IMG/VR virus record: IMGVR_UViG_3300010885_056217
Span: 1 to 27,611 of that record
Direction: 5' to 3' (one strand)
Length of the DNA stretch: 27,611 bases
DNA from: a virus
The notes beneath the pieces were generated by a model. The model was not told where the DNA came from. It was given only the letters and a program-made list of their open reading frames with translations, and did no database searches. Positions 1 through 7,733 of the stretch are shown here, one piece after another (the stretch's first letter is position 1; every line of letters begins with the position of its first letter). The translations under genes were made by a program, and so were the position numbers.

Positions 1-195
1 AAGCATTGCGTCTGCCATTCTGTATGCGCCTCGTGTAATTCTTTCAAACCATTCTTGGTCAGAGTGAGGGGCAATTTCGTCTGCAAAACTCTGCATAGCC
101 AGCACCGCAAAGTGGTCGCGCAGTGTCATGTCCTTTGCGTAGCCGCCAGTGCGTGCCATCCAAGTCGGGTCTTCAATAAGAGGATAGTTTTTCAT
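1..195 (-). CDS. Small phage protein, 3' end cut off by window edge
   Basis: The frame reads from an ATG at 195 to base 1 with no stop, giving at least 65 residues. It begins MKNYPLIEDPTW and contains LRDHFAVLAMQSFADEI followed later by AYRMADAML. Small phage proteins of this pattern (a short acidic start, an RDxFA helix and a C-terminal ADAML) are common and have no known function. The start is supported by a GGAGGG ribosome binding site and by an ATGA overlap with the stop of the gene before it (192-194), which points to translational coupling. It is the last visible gene of the leftward operon. No membrane segment or signal peptide is seen. I do not assign a role. Confidence 0.75.
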   Translation of the reverse strand, partial: MKNYPLIEDPTWMARTGGYAKDMTLRDHFAVLAMQSFADEIAPHSDQEWFERITRGAYRMADAML

Positions 196-401
196 TTTTT
201 ACCCTCCGTAGACTTAAACTCATCCAAACGGGAGTTAAGACGCAAAATGCGCGCTTTGTTATAGGTAACGATAGATTGGGCATACTCTACCGCCGTTTCT
301 GCTTGGAGTTGCTCAAGATGCGCCTCTGCCAATTCAGCCGCTATCATTTCTAACGGAGTGGGCACTTTCCAATAGTTTTTTAAGAAATCAAAGAATTTCA
401 T
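192..401 (-). CDS. Small helical phage protein, unknown function
   Basis: 69 residues. It starts MKFFDFLKNYWKVPTPLEM, and the rest is predicted helical with many Ala, Glu and Gln (AELAEAHLEQLQAETA), then a basic stretch and a charged tail. The pattern 'short aromatic start, TPLE, long amphipathic helix, AQSIVTYN' is one I recognise from small tailed-phage proteins of unknown function. A GGAGAA ribosome binding site lies seven bases before the ATG, inside the end of the upstream gene, and the stop overlaps the next start as ATGA. It could be a coiled-coil partner of another phage protein; this is a guess from composition only. Confidence 0.75.
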   Translation of the reverse strand: MKFFDFLKNYWKVPTPLEMIAAELAEAHLEQLQAETAVEYAQSIVTYNKARILRLNSRLDEFKSTEGKK

Positions 402-404
402 AAT

Positions 405-650
405 TTATTCTCCAATGCCGTGAAGTTTTTCTAGATCCCGCGAATACTTAAGCATGGCTTGGTAAACAATATCTTCTGCCTGCTTGCGCAAGGCCTCTTG
501 GATAACTGGACCAACGCTTTGTTTCCAAAGCTCTCTAAGCTGCTCCTCACTTATGGGCTTAGCCGCCTTGCGAAGGTTAGCAATCTGTCTTTTTCGCCAT
601 TCGTCGCCCGGATCGATGTTACAAAGGTTTTCAAAATCTTGTTCTTGCAT
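405..650 (-). CDS. Small charged phage protein, unknown function
   Basis: 81 residues, highly charged and helical, beginning MQEQDFENLCNIDPGDEWRK, with a central EEQLRELWKQSVGPVIQEA helix. I do not recognise a family. The ATG at 650 has an AGGAGA ribosome binding site about seven bases upstream. The gene follows the DNA polymerase gene after a 74-bp gap containing a small hairpin, the only non-coding break at this end of the operon, so it could belong to a separately regulated tail of the operon. A stop three bases before the next ATG suggests co-translation with the two small genes downstream. Confidence 0.65.
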   Translation of the reverse strand: MQEQDFENLCNIDPGDEWRKRQIANLRKAAKPISEEQLRELWKQSVGPVIQEALRKQAEDIVYQAMLKYSRDLEKLHGIGE

Positions 651-702
651 TAAGATTCTCCTGGTGTTAAAGTTTATTAGGCCGCCCCTAGTATAGGCAA
701 TT

Positions 703-726
703 GCTGGTATAATTCCAGCCTTTTTT
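703..726 (+). terminator. Short hairpin with T-run between polymerase gene and small genes
   Basis: On the plus strand GCTGG (703-707), loop TATAATT and CCAGC (715-719) are followed by C and six T. This has the form of a weak intrinsic terminator for rightward transcripts. All flanking genes read leftward, so it would act only on antisense transcription. On the minus strand the same hairpin has no U-run. The loop also carries TGGTATAAT, an extended -10-like word on the plus strand, so this may instead be a promoter-like or operator site. The stem is only 5 bp. Confidence 0.3.
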
Positions 727-2728
727 ATACTAACTTAATTCCGAGGTCTTCTAAGATAGCACTAGCCTCTTCCGCATACCAATCGTAGTTGATATCGGAG
801 GGCAACTGGGCAGGTAGTTCCATAAGCGGGCAAGCTCCGTCGGACTTTGCAACCTTGTTGCCAGTAGATGCGTAGATGATTTCGGTCTGGGTATTGGTGC
901 TGTAATACCACCGAATTGCCTTACCAAGGTAGATGTCCTCATACACCGCCCCGCCCCTGACCGTTCGAATGGCGACAAACTTCTTGATGTCGGTGCATTC
1001 TTGGATAGTTTGGAGCAACGGAATGCCTTGGGAAAGGAACTTCTCCACCGCCTCTATGCAAATAGTAGTCGTCGGGTTCTTATGTAGTCTAAAAATAGAG
1101 GGATGTGTGTCTGCCCACGGGTTGGCGTAGGCGCCTTTATTCTTTGTCCCACCCTCTTTCTTAAAGGCGATGTAGTTGTTTACGTCCCTGCTATAAAGGG
1201 CAAGGTATTCTACCGCCTCTGTCTCAAATCCGGTCGCCTTTTCCCACTCCGCAACAACCCCCAAATACGCAGGTTTAAGGGCATTCGGTATCTTGGACAC
1301 CACCCCGTCTGTGTTTGCCGAAATAACGGCTATATCGGCAAGCTCAAGGGATTCTATAAGCATAAGCAATCCAAGCTGTCCCGTAATGGTAACTTGGAAA
1401 AGAAGGCTAGGGGAGTAAAGGACAGACCACTTCGATCCCAGCTTGCCAAACGTGCCGTTAACTGTAATCTTAAAGCTGTCCGCCATAACCTTATTCTTAG
1501 ACCGCTTAGCTGCCAGCCGCCTGTCCACAATTCCTTTATAGACCTGCAAAAACTCCTTGCCTAGATGCTCAGGATAAAGCCCGCAGTTAAGTATTAAAGC
1601 CGGGTAGTAAGACGCCACATCCCTGTCTTCTAAAATAAAAGAACCGTCGCAATGGTGGTAAGTGCTCTTTTCGCAGGAATGAAGTCCCCCGATGCCCATC
1701 TGGTACACACCATTGGCAATCTTAATCTTAAGCTCTGCAAGCTCTTGGGGCATATCGGTGTAACCGTCTTCCCCGACAACAAAGTTCATGGCTCTAATCT
1801 GGCCCAGTACTCTGCGCATATACGGGGTTTTAAATTTGACAAACGCAGGGGGAACATACTTAAAGACAGTTCCGGGCGCAACCTCCGCCTTGCCCACCTT
1901 ACATCCAAGCTTCTTTAACTCCCCTGTGATGATAGCCTCCGCGATCTGCGCATCCCCTTTAGAGCGGAGGTCCTTTTCATACTCCCCGCTAAGAGTCATG
2001 CGTAAAGAAATCTGCTCCTCCACCGCCCAGTAAAGTATTTCCGTTAAGTCCAAATCGTTAACGCAGTACCAGCGGACAATAACCATCTGGTCAGGGCTAA
2101 GGGTAGCCTCTGGCGGAAAAGGCAAGTCCCACATTCTGGGGCAATGGAGCCGCCCACCATAAAGTTTTAAAGACGCGCCTAGCGGGGCAACTTGGATTAA
2201 ATCTATGTGGTTATAGTCGGGCTCGGGACACCCCGCCTGCTTTGCCAGCTGCCATCCAGGAGTAACATCGGACACAATTATGTCACTTGCCTCCTTTAAC
2301 TGCTGGCAACTAGCACCTGCCAATGCAAGCTGGAGCATGGGTAGGTCGTAGGCAATGCTATTAAACCCAATAAGACAGAAGTTCCCGGCAACCCACTCCA
2401 ACTTTACAACGTCTAAGGGGTGGCTGTCATACATTTCAAAATAAACAACTTTCTTGGAGTCCAGAGAACGAAAGCAAACAAGAAAGTAGTTAGAGTAGCA
2501 CTCTATGTCATAAAGTAGCTTTGTCCTGCTAATAGCGGCATCTATCAACTCCTGGTCACCGAAGAGCAAGACGTTAAAGGCCCGCGCCCTTTCTATGTCG
2601 GGCAAGTAGCCTGGATCTTCCCAGCTCCTATACGGTGCTATCCGCTTAGCTACTACCTTAGTAGTCTTCCGGACCTCGGGCTCTGGAGGCAAGTCAACCC
2701 AGAATAAGCCTTCGCTATCAAACCTCAT
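725..2728 (-). CDS. Family B DNA polymerase with 3'-5' exonuclease
   Basis: 667 residues. The N-terminal half is a DEDDy exonuclease: Exo I YDIE (D74, E76), Exo II GFNSIAYD (D128) and Exo III YCVND (Y221, D225). The polymerase motifs follow in order: motif A DVASYYP (370-376), motif B KITVNGTFGKLG (420-431) and motif C ANTDG (471-475). Motif C is usually DTD; here the first Asp is Asn while the second, metal-binding Asp is kept, so activity is plausible. At 667 residues it is shorter than T4/RB69 polymerases, consistent with a compact viral type. There is no obvious terminal-protein domain or protein-primed insertion. It overlaps the stop of the clamp gene by ATGA (2725-2728), implying coupled synthesis of polymerase and clamp. 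This is the probable replicative polymerase of the phage. Confidence 0.93.
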   Translation of the reverse strand: MRFDSEGLFWVDLPPEPEVRKTTKVVAKRIAPYRSWEDPGYLPDIERARAFNVLLFGDQELIDAAISRTKLLYDIECYSNYFLVCFRSLDSKKVVYFEMYDSHPLDVVKLEWVAGNFCLIGFNSIAYDLPMLQLALAGASCQQLKEASDIIVSDVTPGWQLAKQAGCPEPDYNHIDLIQVAPLGASLKLYGGRLHCPRMWDLPFPPEATLSPDQMVIVRWYCVNDLDLTEILYWAVEEQISLRMTLSGEYEKDLRSKGDAQIAEAIITGELKKLGCKVGKAEVAPGTVFKYVPPAFVKFKTPYMRRVLGQIRAMNFVVGEDGYTDMPQELAELKIKIANGVYQMGIGGLHSCEKSTYHHCDGSFILEDRDVASYYPALILNCGLYPEHLGKEFLQVYKGIVDRRLAAKRSKNKVMADSFKITVNGTFGKLGSKWSVLYSPSLLFQVTITGQLGLLMLIESLELADIAVISANTDGVVSKIPNALKPAYLGVVAEWEKATGFETEAVEYLALYSRDVNNYIAFKKEGGTKNKGAYANPWADTHPSIFRLHKNPTTTICIEAVEKFLSQGIPLLQTIQECTDIKKFVAIRTVRGGAVYEDIYLGKAIRWYYSTNTQTEIIYASTGNKVAKSDGACPLMELPAQLPSDINYDWYAEEASAILEDLGIKLV

Positions 2729-3690
2729 TGCCTAACCCCAACCATCATGCCTTCTATGCCATTACCTTTAAAGAAAACAGGTTTGGGGTATTCTCCAGGT
2801 GTCCACTCAAGCGCAACCCCGAGAACAAGTTTTAACACCTCTGCCCGATAGACCCCTACGCCTTTCCAATCAAACCCAATCTCCGCCGATTGCAACCCGT
2901 TTGCTGTGGTAATAGAGCCATCCTTAAAGAAGATGCTGGGAAATTTAACGTCTGGGCAAAATGGGATAAGCTGGTCCACAGCATTTAGCAGGTCGTCTGG
3001 GACTTTTTGAAACTCCCTCTTTACGTCAAACATCTTGGAAATGCTGTCTGGCCATTTATCGGTGTAGAGCTGGGCGCGGAGCCATGCCCCTTGGAACTTA
3101 AAAGAGATAGACGAGTCGCTTACCCATATCTCCAAAACGGGTTGGTTAATTTCTAGCACTTCCTGGACTATGTAGCCCGGAAGATTTATAACCGGGCCAT
3201 CCCATGCCATGGCAACACGGGCCATAGTTACGTTGTTGGTTGCATAAAAATAGCCCGGACGGGTGCATATGCCAAGAGACCACGGGCGGGAGGCGTCTTG
3301 GCTAATAAACGGGTAGAGTTTGCGCAACCCGCTTAGAAAATTGTCAGGCACAGTGACTTGGACTGCGTTATCGGGTTTAAAGGTTTGGCGGGGGTAGTCC
3401 TTAACATTAAGGCTGGGCAAAGTAACCCGGAAACGCTTTTGGCTAATCTTAATAGTACCATCTGCGTTCACCACTATGGTAGGGGATCCGTTACAGGCAT
3501 TTACCGCTTTAATAAACTTTTCAGCAGGGGCGGTAAAAGAATGCCCGTCCAAATCCGGGCAATCAACCTCTATTGCCATTTTGGAGTCAGCCCCTTGGAT
3601 CTTGCCATCGTAGACGCAAATGTGGGTTAGCATCCTGATGACATCCTTATCCGCTGTTGCTCGGTTAACTAGTTTAAGCGCATCTAGCAT
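2725..3690 (-). CDS. DnaN-like beta sliding clamp
   Basis: 321 residues. It resembles bacterial DNA polymerase III beta subunit more than T4 gp45 or PCNA. Visible cues are VNRATADKDVIRMLTHICVYDGKIQGADSKM-type strand order at the N-terminus, the central ISQDASRPW stretch (compare VSxDxSRP of DnaN), YATNNVTMARV in the place of ATDGHRL, and a C-terminal EGMMVGVRQ resembling the DnaN end. It would encircle DNA and tether the polymerase and other clamp clients. The gene lies between dpdA (6-nt gap) and the polymerase (4-nt overlap). The usual length is about 365 residues, so this is a reduced clamp. Divergence is high; a structure prediction showing three clamp domains would settle it. Confidence 0.75.
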   Translation of the reverse strand: MLDALKLVNRATADKDVIRMLTHICVYDGKIQGADSKMAIEVDCPDLDGHSFTAPAEKFIKAVNACNGSPTIVVNADGTIKISQKRFRVTLPSLNVKDYPRQTFKPDNAVQVTVPDNFLSGLRKLYPFISQDASRPWSLGICTRPGYFYATNNVTMARVAMAWDGPVINLPGYIVQEVLEINQPVLEIWVSDSSISFKFQGAWLRAQLYTDKWPDSISKMFDVKREFQKVPDDLLNAVDQLIPFCPDVKFPSIFFKDGSITTANGLQSAEIGFDWKGVGVYRAEVLKLVLGVALEWTPGEYPKPVFFKGNGIEGMMVGVRQ

Positions 3691-3696
3691 GGGTTC

Positions 3697-4656
3697 TCAC
3701 AATTCAAATAAAGTTTCTTGGATAGGCTTGGGCTCGAATTTAAACCTCTTTAACCACTCTATGATCTCCAAGCCGTTAAGCAGCTTACGGGCCATGTGGT
3801 CGGTTCTAAGCAAGTCGACACTAATTTCATGGAAAGCTGCCCGCTCTTCTATCTTGGCTTTAATATTCTTATCACCATTGTCGTAATGCTTACCTTGGTT
3901 AAACCTGTCCGGGCTCTCTACCGAAATATTTAGAGACACCCAGTTATAGTTTTCGTCTAGTACATCTACCTTACCCATGGCGCCAGAAAAGAGCCAGGCA
4001 GCACTATCTACCGACCACCATGGAACACGGGACATCATTTGTACCCCGGTGGTGGCAAGGCCATGCGTCCGCTTACCTGCCGGAAGTTTGTCATGGACTT
4101 CCTCCGACCAACGGACCCGTGTCCATTCAGGCAAATCATTTCTAGGAGATGCGCAGATATATTCCGCCATGGAGCATATCTCCAGCATGCGGGCTTGGGA
4201 TTCATTTTGGTGGTAAACAGGCACCACTATGTCTCCAAATTCTTTGGAAAGGATGTTAAAGTTAACGTCCGATTCGCGAATTGCGTCTTGGACTTCTTCG
4301 GCAGATGCGGTCTTACCGGGACTTCCCGGAATAACGTCTAGCGAAATGAGAAATACCTTTACCTTGCTTAAGTCAACCAAGGCCATGACTTCGCTATAGA
4401 TCCGGATAAGATCGTCTATCTTAACGAGGTGTCCGGACTTCCAGGCAGTAAAGGCACCGGAGTCCAGCATAAAGTAGCGAACTTGGTTATCTTTTTGGGA
4501 AACCAAGTTCGCCCACCGCTTGGCGTCTCTTACATAGTTGCCGTGGCAGGAGCACAGTCTACACTGGAGCTCCTTTACCAACTTCTCCTCCTCGGCACCG
4601 GCCCTGCCCATGTTGCCAGAGAGGAAGAAGTTTAGGTTGTAATCAGGCAACAGCAT
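3697..4656 (-). CDS. dpdA: DpdA-like DNA guanine transglycosylase (7-deazaguanine insertion)
   Basis: 319 residues from the ATG at 4656; the frame extends upstream to a TTG at 4689, which lacks support. It belongs to the tRNA-guanine transglycosylase-like family used by phages to exchange guanine in DNA for a 7-deazaguanine. Cues are DSGAF (D65; compare DSGGF of TGT), SLDVIPG (about 106-112), PVYHQNE, CASPRND, HGL (about 199) and WWSVDSAAW (about 213-221), whose Asp is a candidate nucleophile. The Zn-binding Cys set of tRNA TGTs is not evident. It sits directly after queF, overlapping by 14 nt, in a complete preQ1 pathway, which strongly supports the role. The C-terminus ends QETLFEL, a QxxLF clamp-binding-like motif, and the next gene is the clamp. 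Confidence 0.88.
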   Translation of the reverse strand: MLLPDYNLNFFLSGNMGRAGAEEEKLVKELQCRLCSCHGNYVRDAKRWANLVSQKDNQVRYFMLDSGAFTAWKSGHLVKIDDLIRIYSEVMALVDLSKVKVFLISLDVIPGSPGKTASAEEVQDAIRESDVNFNILSKEFGDIVVPVYHQNESQARMLEICSMAEYICASPRNDLPEWTRVRWSEEVHDKLPAGKRTHGLATTGVQMMSRVPWWSVDSAAWLFSGAMGKVDVLDENYNWVSLNISVESPDRFNQGKHYDNGDKNIKAKIEERAAFHEISVDLLRTDHMARKLLNGLEIIEWLKRFKFEPKPIQETLFEL

Positions 4657-5113
4657 TTTTATGCCAAGTTGCTGTTGGCCAGAAAGCAATGCCGCCCCGA
4701 GGGGTAAACTGCCCGATTACCTTAATGTACTCAGGCTGGAGGAGGTCCACCAAGTCATTACACATACGGTTAACGCAAGCTTCATGAAACTCCCCTTGGT
4801 TTCTAAAAGACCCAAGATAGAGTTTCCAAGCCTTAGATTCCACTACCCACTGGTCGGGAATGTATTCCACGATAATGGTTGCAAAATCCGGTTGCCCTGT
4901 TAGGGGGCAGAGGCTGGTAAATTCGGGCGCCGTAATGGTAACGGTTCCGGCACACCCGGAAGGATTGCTTGTCTTGAACGGGTTAGGAAATCGCTCTAGT
5001 ACCGATTTGTCAGCACCCTCCTTGTCGTAAAGAGGTTTGTTAACAGCGGAGTTACCCAGCGCTTTAAGATTTTCGTGAAATTCCATTATGCTTTCTTTCA
5101 AAGTTAACGGCAT
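4643..5113 (-). CDS. queF: NADPH-dependent preQ0 reductase QueF
   Basis: 156 residues. QueF reduces the nitrile of 7-cyano-7-deazaguanine (preQ0) to the aminomethyl of preQ1. It has the T-fold signature [15 protein letters not shown] with nucleophile C69 and acid D76. The NADPH-binding motif ESKAWKLY (92-99) is intact, followed by [10 protein letters not shown] (102-111) and FTPRGGI near the end. The intact ESK motif separates it from QueF-like amidinotransferases that make archaeosine, so preQ1 is the expected product. The length fits the short single-domain (YkvM-type) QueF. The first ATG overlaps the folE stop by 10 nt; an in-frame ATG at 5086 is an alternative start. Confidence 0.93.
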   Translation of the reverse strand: MPLTLKESIMEFHENLKALGNSAVNKPLYDKEGADKSVLERFPNPFKTSNPSGCAGTVTITAPEFTSLCPLTGQPDFATIIVEYIPDQWVVESKAWKLYLGSFRNQGEFHEACVNRMCNDLVDLLQPEYIKVIGQFTPRGGIAFWPTATWHKNAVA

Positions 5114-5652
5114 AGAGCCAAGAATTCGGAACGGGCTGCGCCCTCTTCCTTAAAACAACCCCGAAGGGCTGAGGTTACTGTGATACTATTCGTATGGTGG
5201 ACACCACGAGAACAGACACACATATGCTTAGCTTTTAAAACTACTCCTACCCCTAGCGGTTGGAGGTGTTCGAACATAGCATCAGCAATCTGGGTGGTAA
5301 TACGCTCTTGTACCTGGAGGCGGGAAGCGTAAAGTTCTACCAATCTATTCATCTTAGACAGACCTAAGATACGTCCGTTGGGAATGTAGGCAATGGAGGC
5401 AGTTCCGAAGAAAGGCGCCATGTGGTGTTCGCAATGGCTATAGAGGTCAATATCCTTAACCACCACCATTTCATTACACCCCTCTGCCCCATCTTCAAAT
5501 GTCTTAAGAATCTCCTTAGGGTCTTGGCCGTAGCCCCTGCACCAATGCTTCCACGCTTTAAGAACCCGTTTGGGGGTTTCCTGTAAGCCTTCCCGGTTCG
5601 GGTCTTCTCCAATGTAAGACAGAAGACCGGTAATTAGTTTTTCGTTATCCAC
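5104..5652 (-). CDS. folE: GTP cyclohydrolase I (FolE)
   Basis: 182 residues, close to the usual length of short bacterial FolE. It opens GTP to 7,8-dihydroneopterin triphosphate, the first step towards 7-deazaguanines. Zinc ligands are visible in YSHCEHHM (C74, H77) and HMCVC (C145), with the family stretch [18 protein letters not shown] and upstream [10 protein letters not shown]. The start is GTG at 5652, with a GCAGGAG ribosome binding site and only one base after the queD stop. In this phage context it feeds QueD rather than folate synthesis. It overlaps queF, so folE, queF and dpdA form one tight unit. Confidence 0.96.
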   Translation of the reverse strand: MDNEKLITGLLSYIGEDPNREGLQETPKRVLKAWKHWCRGYGQDPKEILKTFEDGAEGCNEMVVVKDIDLYSHCEHHMAPFFGTASIAYIPNGRILGLSKMNRLVELYASRLQVQERITTQIADAMFEHLQPLGVGVVLKAKHMCVCSRGVHHTNSITVTSALRGCFKEEGAARSEFLALCR

Positions 5653-5653
5653 T

Positions 5654-6106
5654 TTAACTCCTGCAATAAGAGGCTGAGTTACTGGGGGTTTCGCGAACCT
5701 CTACCTTAATAATTCGGCAGCGGTCAGCGTAACCATTTTCGGGCATCCAAATTTCATCTATGTACTGGTAAAGCCATTCGGACAGTCCTTCGCAACCAGT
5801 CTTTTCTACCACTGTCATCTTAATAAGATTTTTGCTATGAAGCATCTCGAAAGTTTTAAACTCAGGGTCGTCTTGGGCAACTAGACAAGTATGGTCAAAC
5901 CAGTCGTCTAACTTTGCTTTTAGACTTTTAAGAGACCCAAAGTCCACCACCCAATTACGGGCATCTAAATCATCACTTTCAAATTCAAAGTGGAAGCCTA
6001 AGGCGTAGCCATGAATCTTATTGCAATGCGACTCCGCCCGGTGCTGGCGGTAAGCAACTGCGTACCCTCTTTCAGAGGTATAGGTTTTAGTACTGCGATA
6101 TGGCAT
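5654..6106 (-). CDS. queD: 6-carboxy-tetrahydropterin synthase (QueD family)
   Basis: 150 residues of the 6-pyruvoyl-tetrahydropterin synthase fold. It should turn dihydroneopterin triphosphate into 6-carboxy-tetrahydropterin. Cues are the catalytic Cys in SHCNKIHGY (C28), candidate zinc ligands H22 and H32, the DH pair in WFDHTCLV (D71, H72), and a Glu-bearing C-terminal helix (GCEGLSEWLYQYI). The usual HGH motif reads HGY here (Y34), so one of the three classical zinc His is replaced. The AGGAGGG ribosome binding site supports the ATG at 6106, and the start overlaps the upstream small gene by 20 nt. Family assignment is firm; exact zinc chemistry is uncertain. Confidence 0.9.
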   Translation of the reverse strand: MPYRSTKTYTSERGYAVAYRQHRAESHCNKIHGYALGFHFEFESDDLDARNWVVDFGSLKSLKAKLDDWFDHTCLVAQDDPEFKTFEMLHSKNLIKMTVVEKTGCEGLSEWLYQYIDEIWMPENGYADRCRIIKVEVRETPSNSASYCRS

Positions 6107-6269
6107 TCCAACGCCCTCCTATGTATCTGCCGGTTTGTCCTTTAATGGTCAGGGGCAATGTGGTTCCAAGCTGGTCTAGCCAGAGGGTGGCACCTTTAAA
6201 CGGGCCGTCAACGCATTTGTAGGCGGACTTGCTACGGGCAAGTTCTTTGGTATGGTTTTTCTTTTTCAT
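6087..6269 (-). CDS. Small basic protein between queE and queD, unknown
   Basis: 60 residues with a very basic N-terminus (MKKKNHTKELARSK) and a body that looks like a small beta-barrel: YKCVDGPFKGATLWLD, TLPLTIKGQTGRY, then GGRW. The pattern 'V..GPF.G..LWL....TLP...G..G.Y' occurs in small phage proteins of unknown role. It shares one base with the queE stop (TAATG) and overlaps queD by 20 nt, so it is locked into the modification operon. It could be a small nucleic-acid-binding or accessory factor; this is inferred from charge and location only. Confidence 0.75.
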   Translation of the reverse strand: MKKKNHTKELARSKSAYKCVDGPFKGATLWLDQLGTTLPLTIKGQTGRYIGGRWNAISQY

Positions 6270-6958
6270 TAGTCGACTCCTAGCAGTTTGTGTAATTGAA
6301 TTCCCATACGATAACCGTGGGTTAGACAGAAGTTGGTTGCAAACTTTAAGTTAGCTTCGTTCTTTGCATCGTCATGGTCGTCTCGGGGCTGAACCCAGAT
6401 AGTTGTTCCTTCTTTAGGACGGGCCAACTTAACCGCCTTGGCTCCCGGTTGGGTCTGGGTAACTATCTCTCCTTCATCATCCACATCCCCTGCCCCCACC
6501 ACGTATTTGAAGTGTTTGCAACGGTTTAGGATCTCTTTATGTACTTTGCCCGTTTTGGGGGAGCATACCAAGGTAACATCACATTCTTCTAGTCCGGGTA
6601 CCCAGACAGTCCCGGCGGTTTCGATTTGGACTCTAAACTGCCTACGGGTAAGTTCTTTGATTAAAGGCACTAGGTTTTGGAGCATGGGCTCCCCGCCGGT
6701 AATGACAACTAATTTCGTTCTTGCCATTGCCCGGACTTGGACCTCGTCTACTAAATCGTCTAGCATATGAAACCGGGCATTGGATTCAAAATCCGTGTCA
6801 CACCAAGTACACCGCAGGTTACAACCTGCTAGGCGAATAAATACCGAGGGCATGCCGTTATACGGGCCTTCCCCTTGGATGGTGTAAAAGACGTCTACTA
6901 TGTTTAAGTTTCCGGTAGGCGCCAGGTGTTGTGAAATAACGATGTTTTTACCGAACAT
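6269..6958 (-). CDS. queE: 7-carboxy-7-deazaguanine synthase QueE (radical SAM)
   Basis: 229 residues. It is a radical SAM enzyme that contracts 6-carboxy-tetrahydropterin to 7-carboxy-7-deazaguanine. The N-terminus has VFYTIQGEGPYNGMPSVFIR, followed by the cluster motif CNLRCTWC (C46, C50, C53; the CxxxCxxC spacing of radical SAM enzymes) and DTDFES. VITGGEPMLQ (about 84-93) is the GGE SAM-binding motif. CSPKTGKVH and WVQP further on are also typical of QueE. It overlaps queC by 11 nt and meets the following small gene at TAATG. Length and motifs are normal, so it is expected to be active. Confidence 0.96.
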   Translation of the reverse strand: MFGKNIVISQHLAPTGNLNIVDVFYTIQGEGPYNGMPSVFIRLAGCNLRCTWCDTDFESNARFHMLDDLVDEVQVRAMARTKLVVITGGEPMLQNLVPLIKELTRRQFRVQIETAGTVWVPGLEECDVTLVCSPKTGKVHKEILNRCKHFKYVVGAGDVDDEGEIVTQTQPGAKAVKLARPKEGTTIWVQPRDDHDDAKNEANLKFATNFCLTHGYRMGIQLHKLLGVD

Positions 6959-7733
6959 AATTTAACGCTTTAATTAGCGCCTTGGTTGTATAGTTAACCG
7001 ATTTAGGCAAGTCCATTAAACCTTCTTTCCATGCTCTAAGCACCAAGGGATCTGGTAAACCTGCTTTCTCAAACCCGTCCGCCCGAAGCACATTAGCGTG
7101 GTTCATATCGGTAGGGGGATACTTGCCGTCGTAGGACGTATGTGACCAGCCTAACGCCTCCCAGCAACCGGAAATGTCAAATGCCCAAAGAACCGTTTCC
7201 GACTTGCTCATATTCATAAGCGGGGTGTGGATGGTAATGGGGGTGGTTCCCCGATGGTCATGGCCCAGAGCGGTATTGATATAGCGCTCAGTTGCCTGGA
7301 TAAACACTGCCCGGCAATCGTCGTAGTTGGCATTGTCCATTTGGCAAACGCCTGTCACAATATTGGGAATGCCCATTGCCTCCGCCCGGTTAGCTGCTAT
7401 GGTTAAGAATAGGGCGTTGCGCATGGGTACAAAAGTAAGCTCCCTGCGGTCACCAATGGTCTCATCCATCTGCTCCGCGTTTTCGTATTTCTCCAACGGG
7501 GCGTTGCTTGTAAGAGGGGATTTGGAGATAAGGCAGTTAGGTACCTTAACTACTTCGTAGTGCTTTACCCCTGCCATTCGGGCAACTTTAACGGCAGCCT
7601 CTACCTCAATTATGTGACGCTGTCCGTAATCAAAAGTGATCGCGCTCACCTCGTCAAACTTTTGCTTAGCCCAGAAGAGGCAGGTTGTAGAGTCCTGCCC
7701 ACCGCTTAGCACTACTAGTGCTTTGGTTTTCAT
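6948..7733 (-). CDS. queC: 7-cyano-7-deazaguanine (preQ0) synthase QueC
   Basis: 261 residues. It is an ATP-dependent enzyme converting 7-carboxy-7-deazaguanine to preQ0. The PP-loop LSGGQDSTTC (about 9-18) and FDYGQRHIIEVEAA are clear, with FVPMRNALFLTIAANRAE in the middle and LRADGFEKAGLPDPLV at the end. In the usual zinc site a CxxC-type Cys cluster is expected; here the segment reads GCWEALGWSHTSYDGKYPP, with only one Cys, so the metal site is altered or absent. An AAAGGAC ribosome binding site precedes the ATG, which overlaps the upstream stop as ATGA. Confidence 0.93.
   Translation of the reverse strand: MKTKALVVLSGGQDSTTCLFWAKQKFDEVSAITFDYGQRHIIEVEAAVKVARMAGVKHYEVVKVPNCLISKSPLTSNAPLEKYENAEQMDETIGDRRELTFVPMRNALFLTIAANRAEAMGIPNIVTGVCQMDNANYDDCRAVFIQATERYINTALGHDHRGTTPITIHTPLMNMSKSETVLWAFDISGCWEALGWSHTSYDGKYPPTDMNHANVLRADGFEKAGLPDPLVLRAWKEGLMDLPKSVNYTTKALIKALNYVR

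Noticed and set aside
1103-1564. 153-residue plus-strand reading frame inside the polymerase gene
   Set aside because: Antisense to clear polymerase motifs, no recognisable domain, no ribosome binding site; a shadow frame.
4657-4689. Longer DpdA start at a TTG
   Set aside because: It lies deep inside queF, has no ribosome binding site, and the ATG at 4656 begins just before the first conserved residues.
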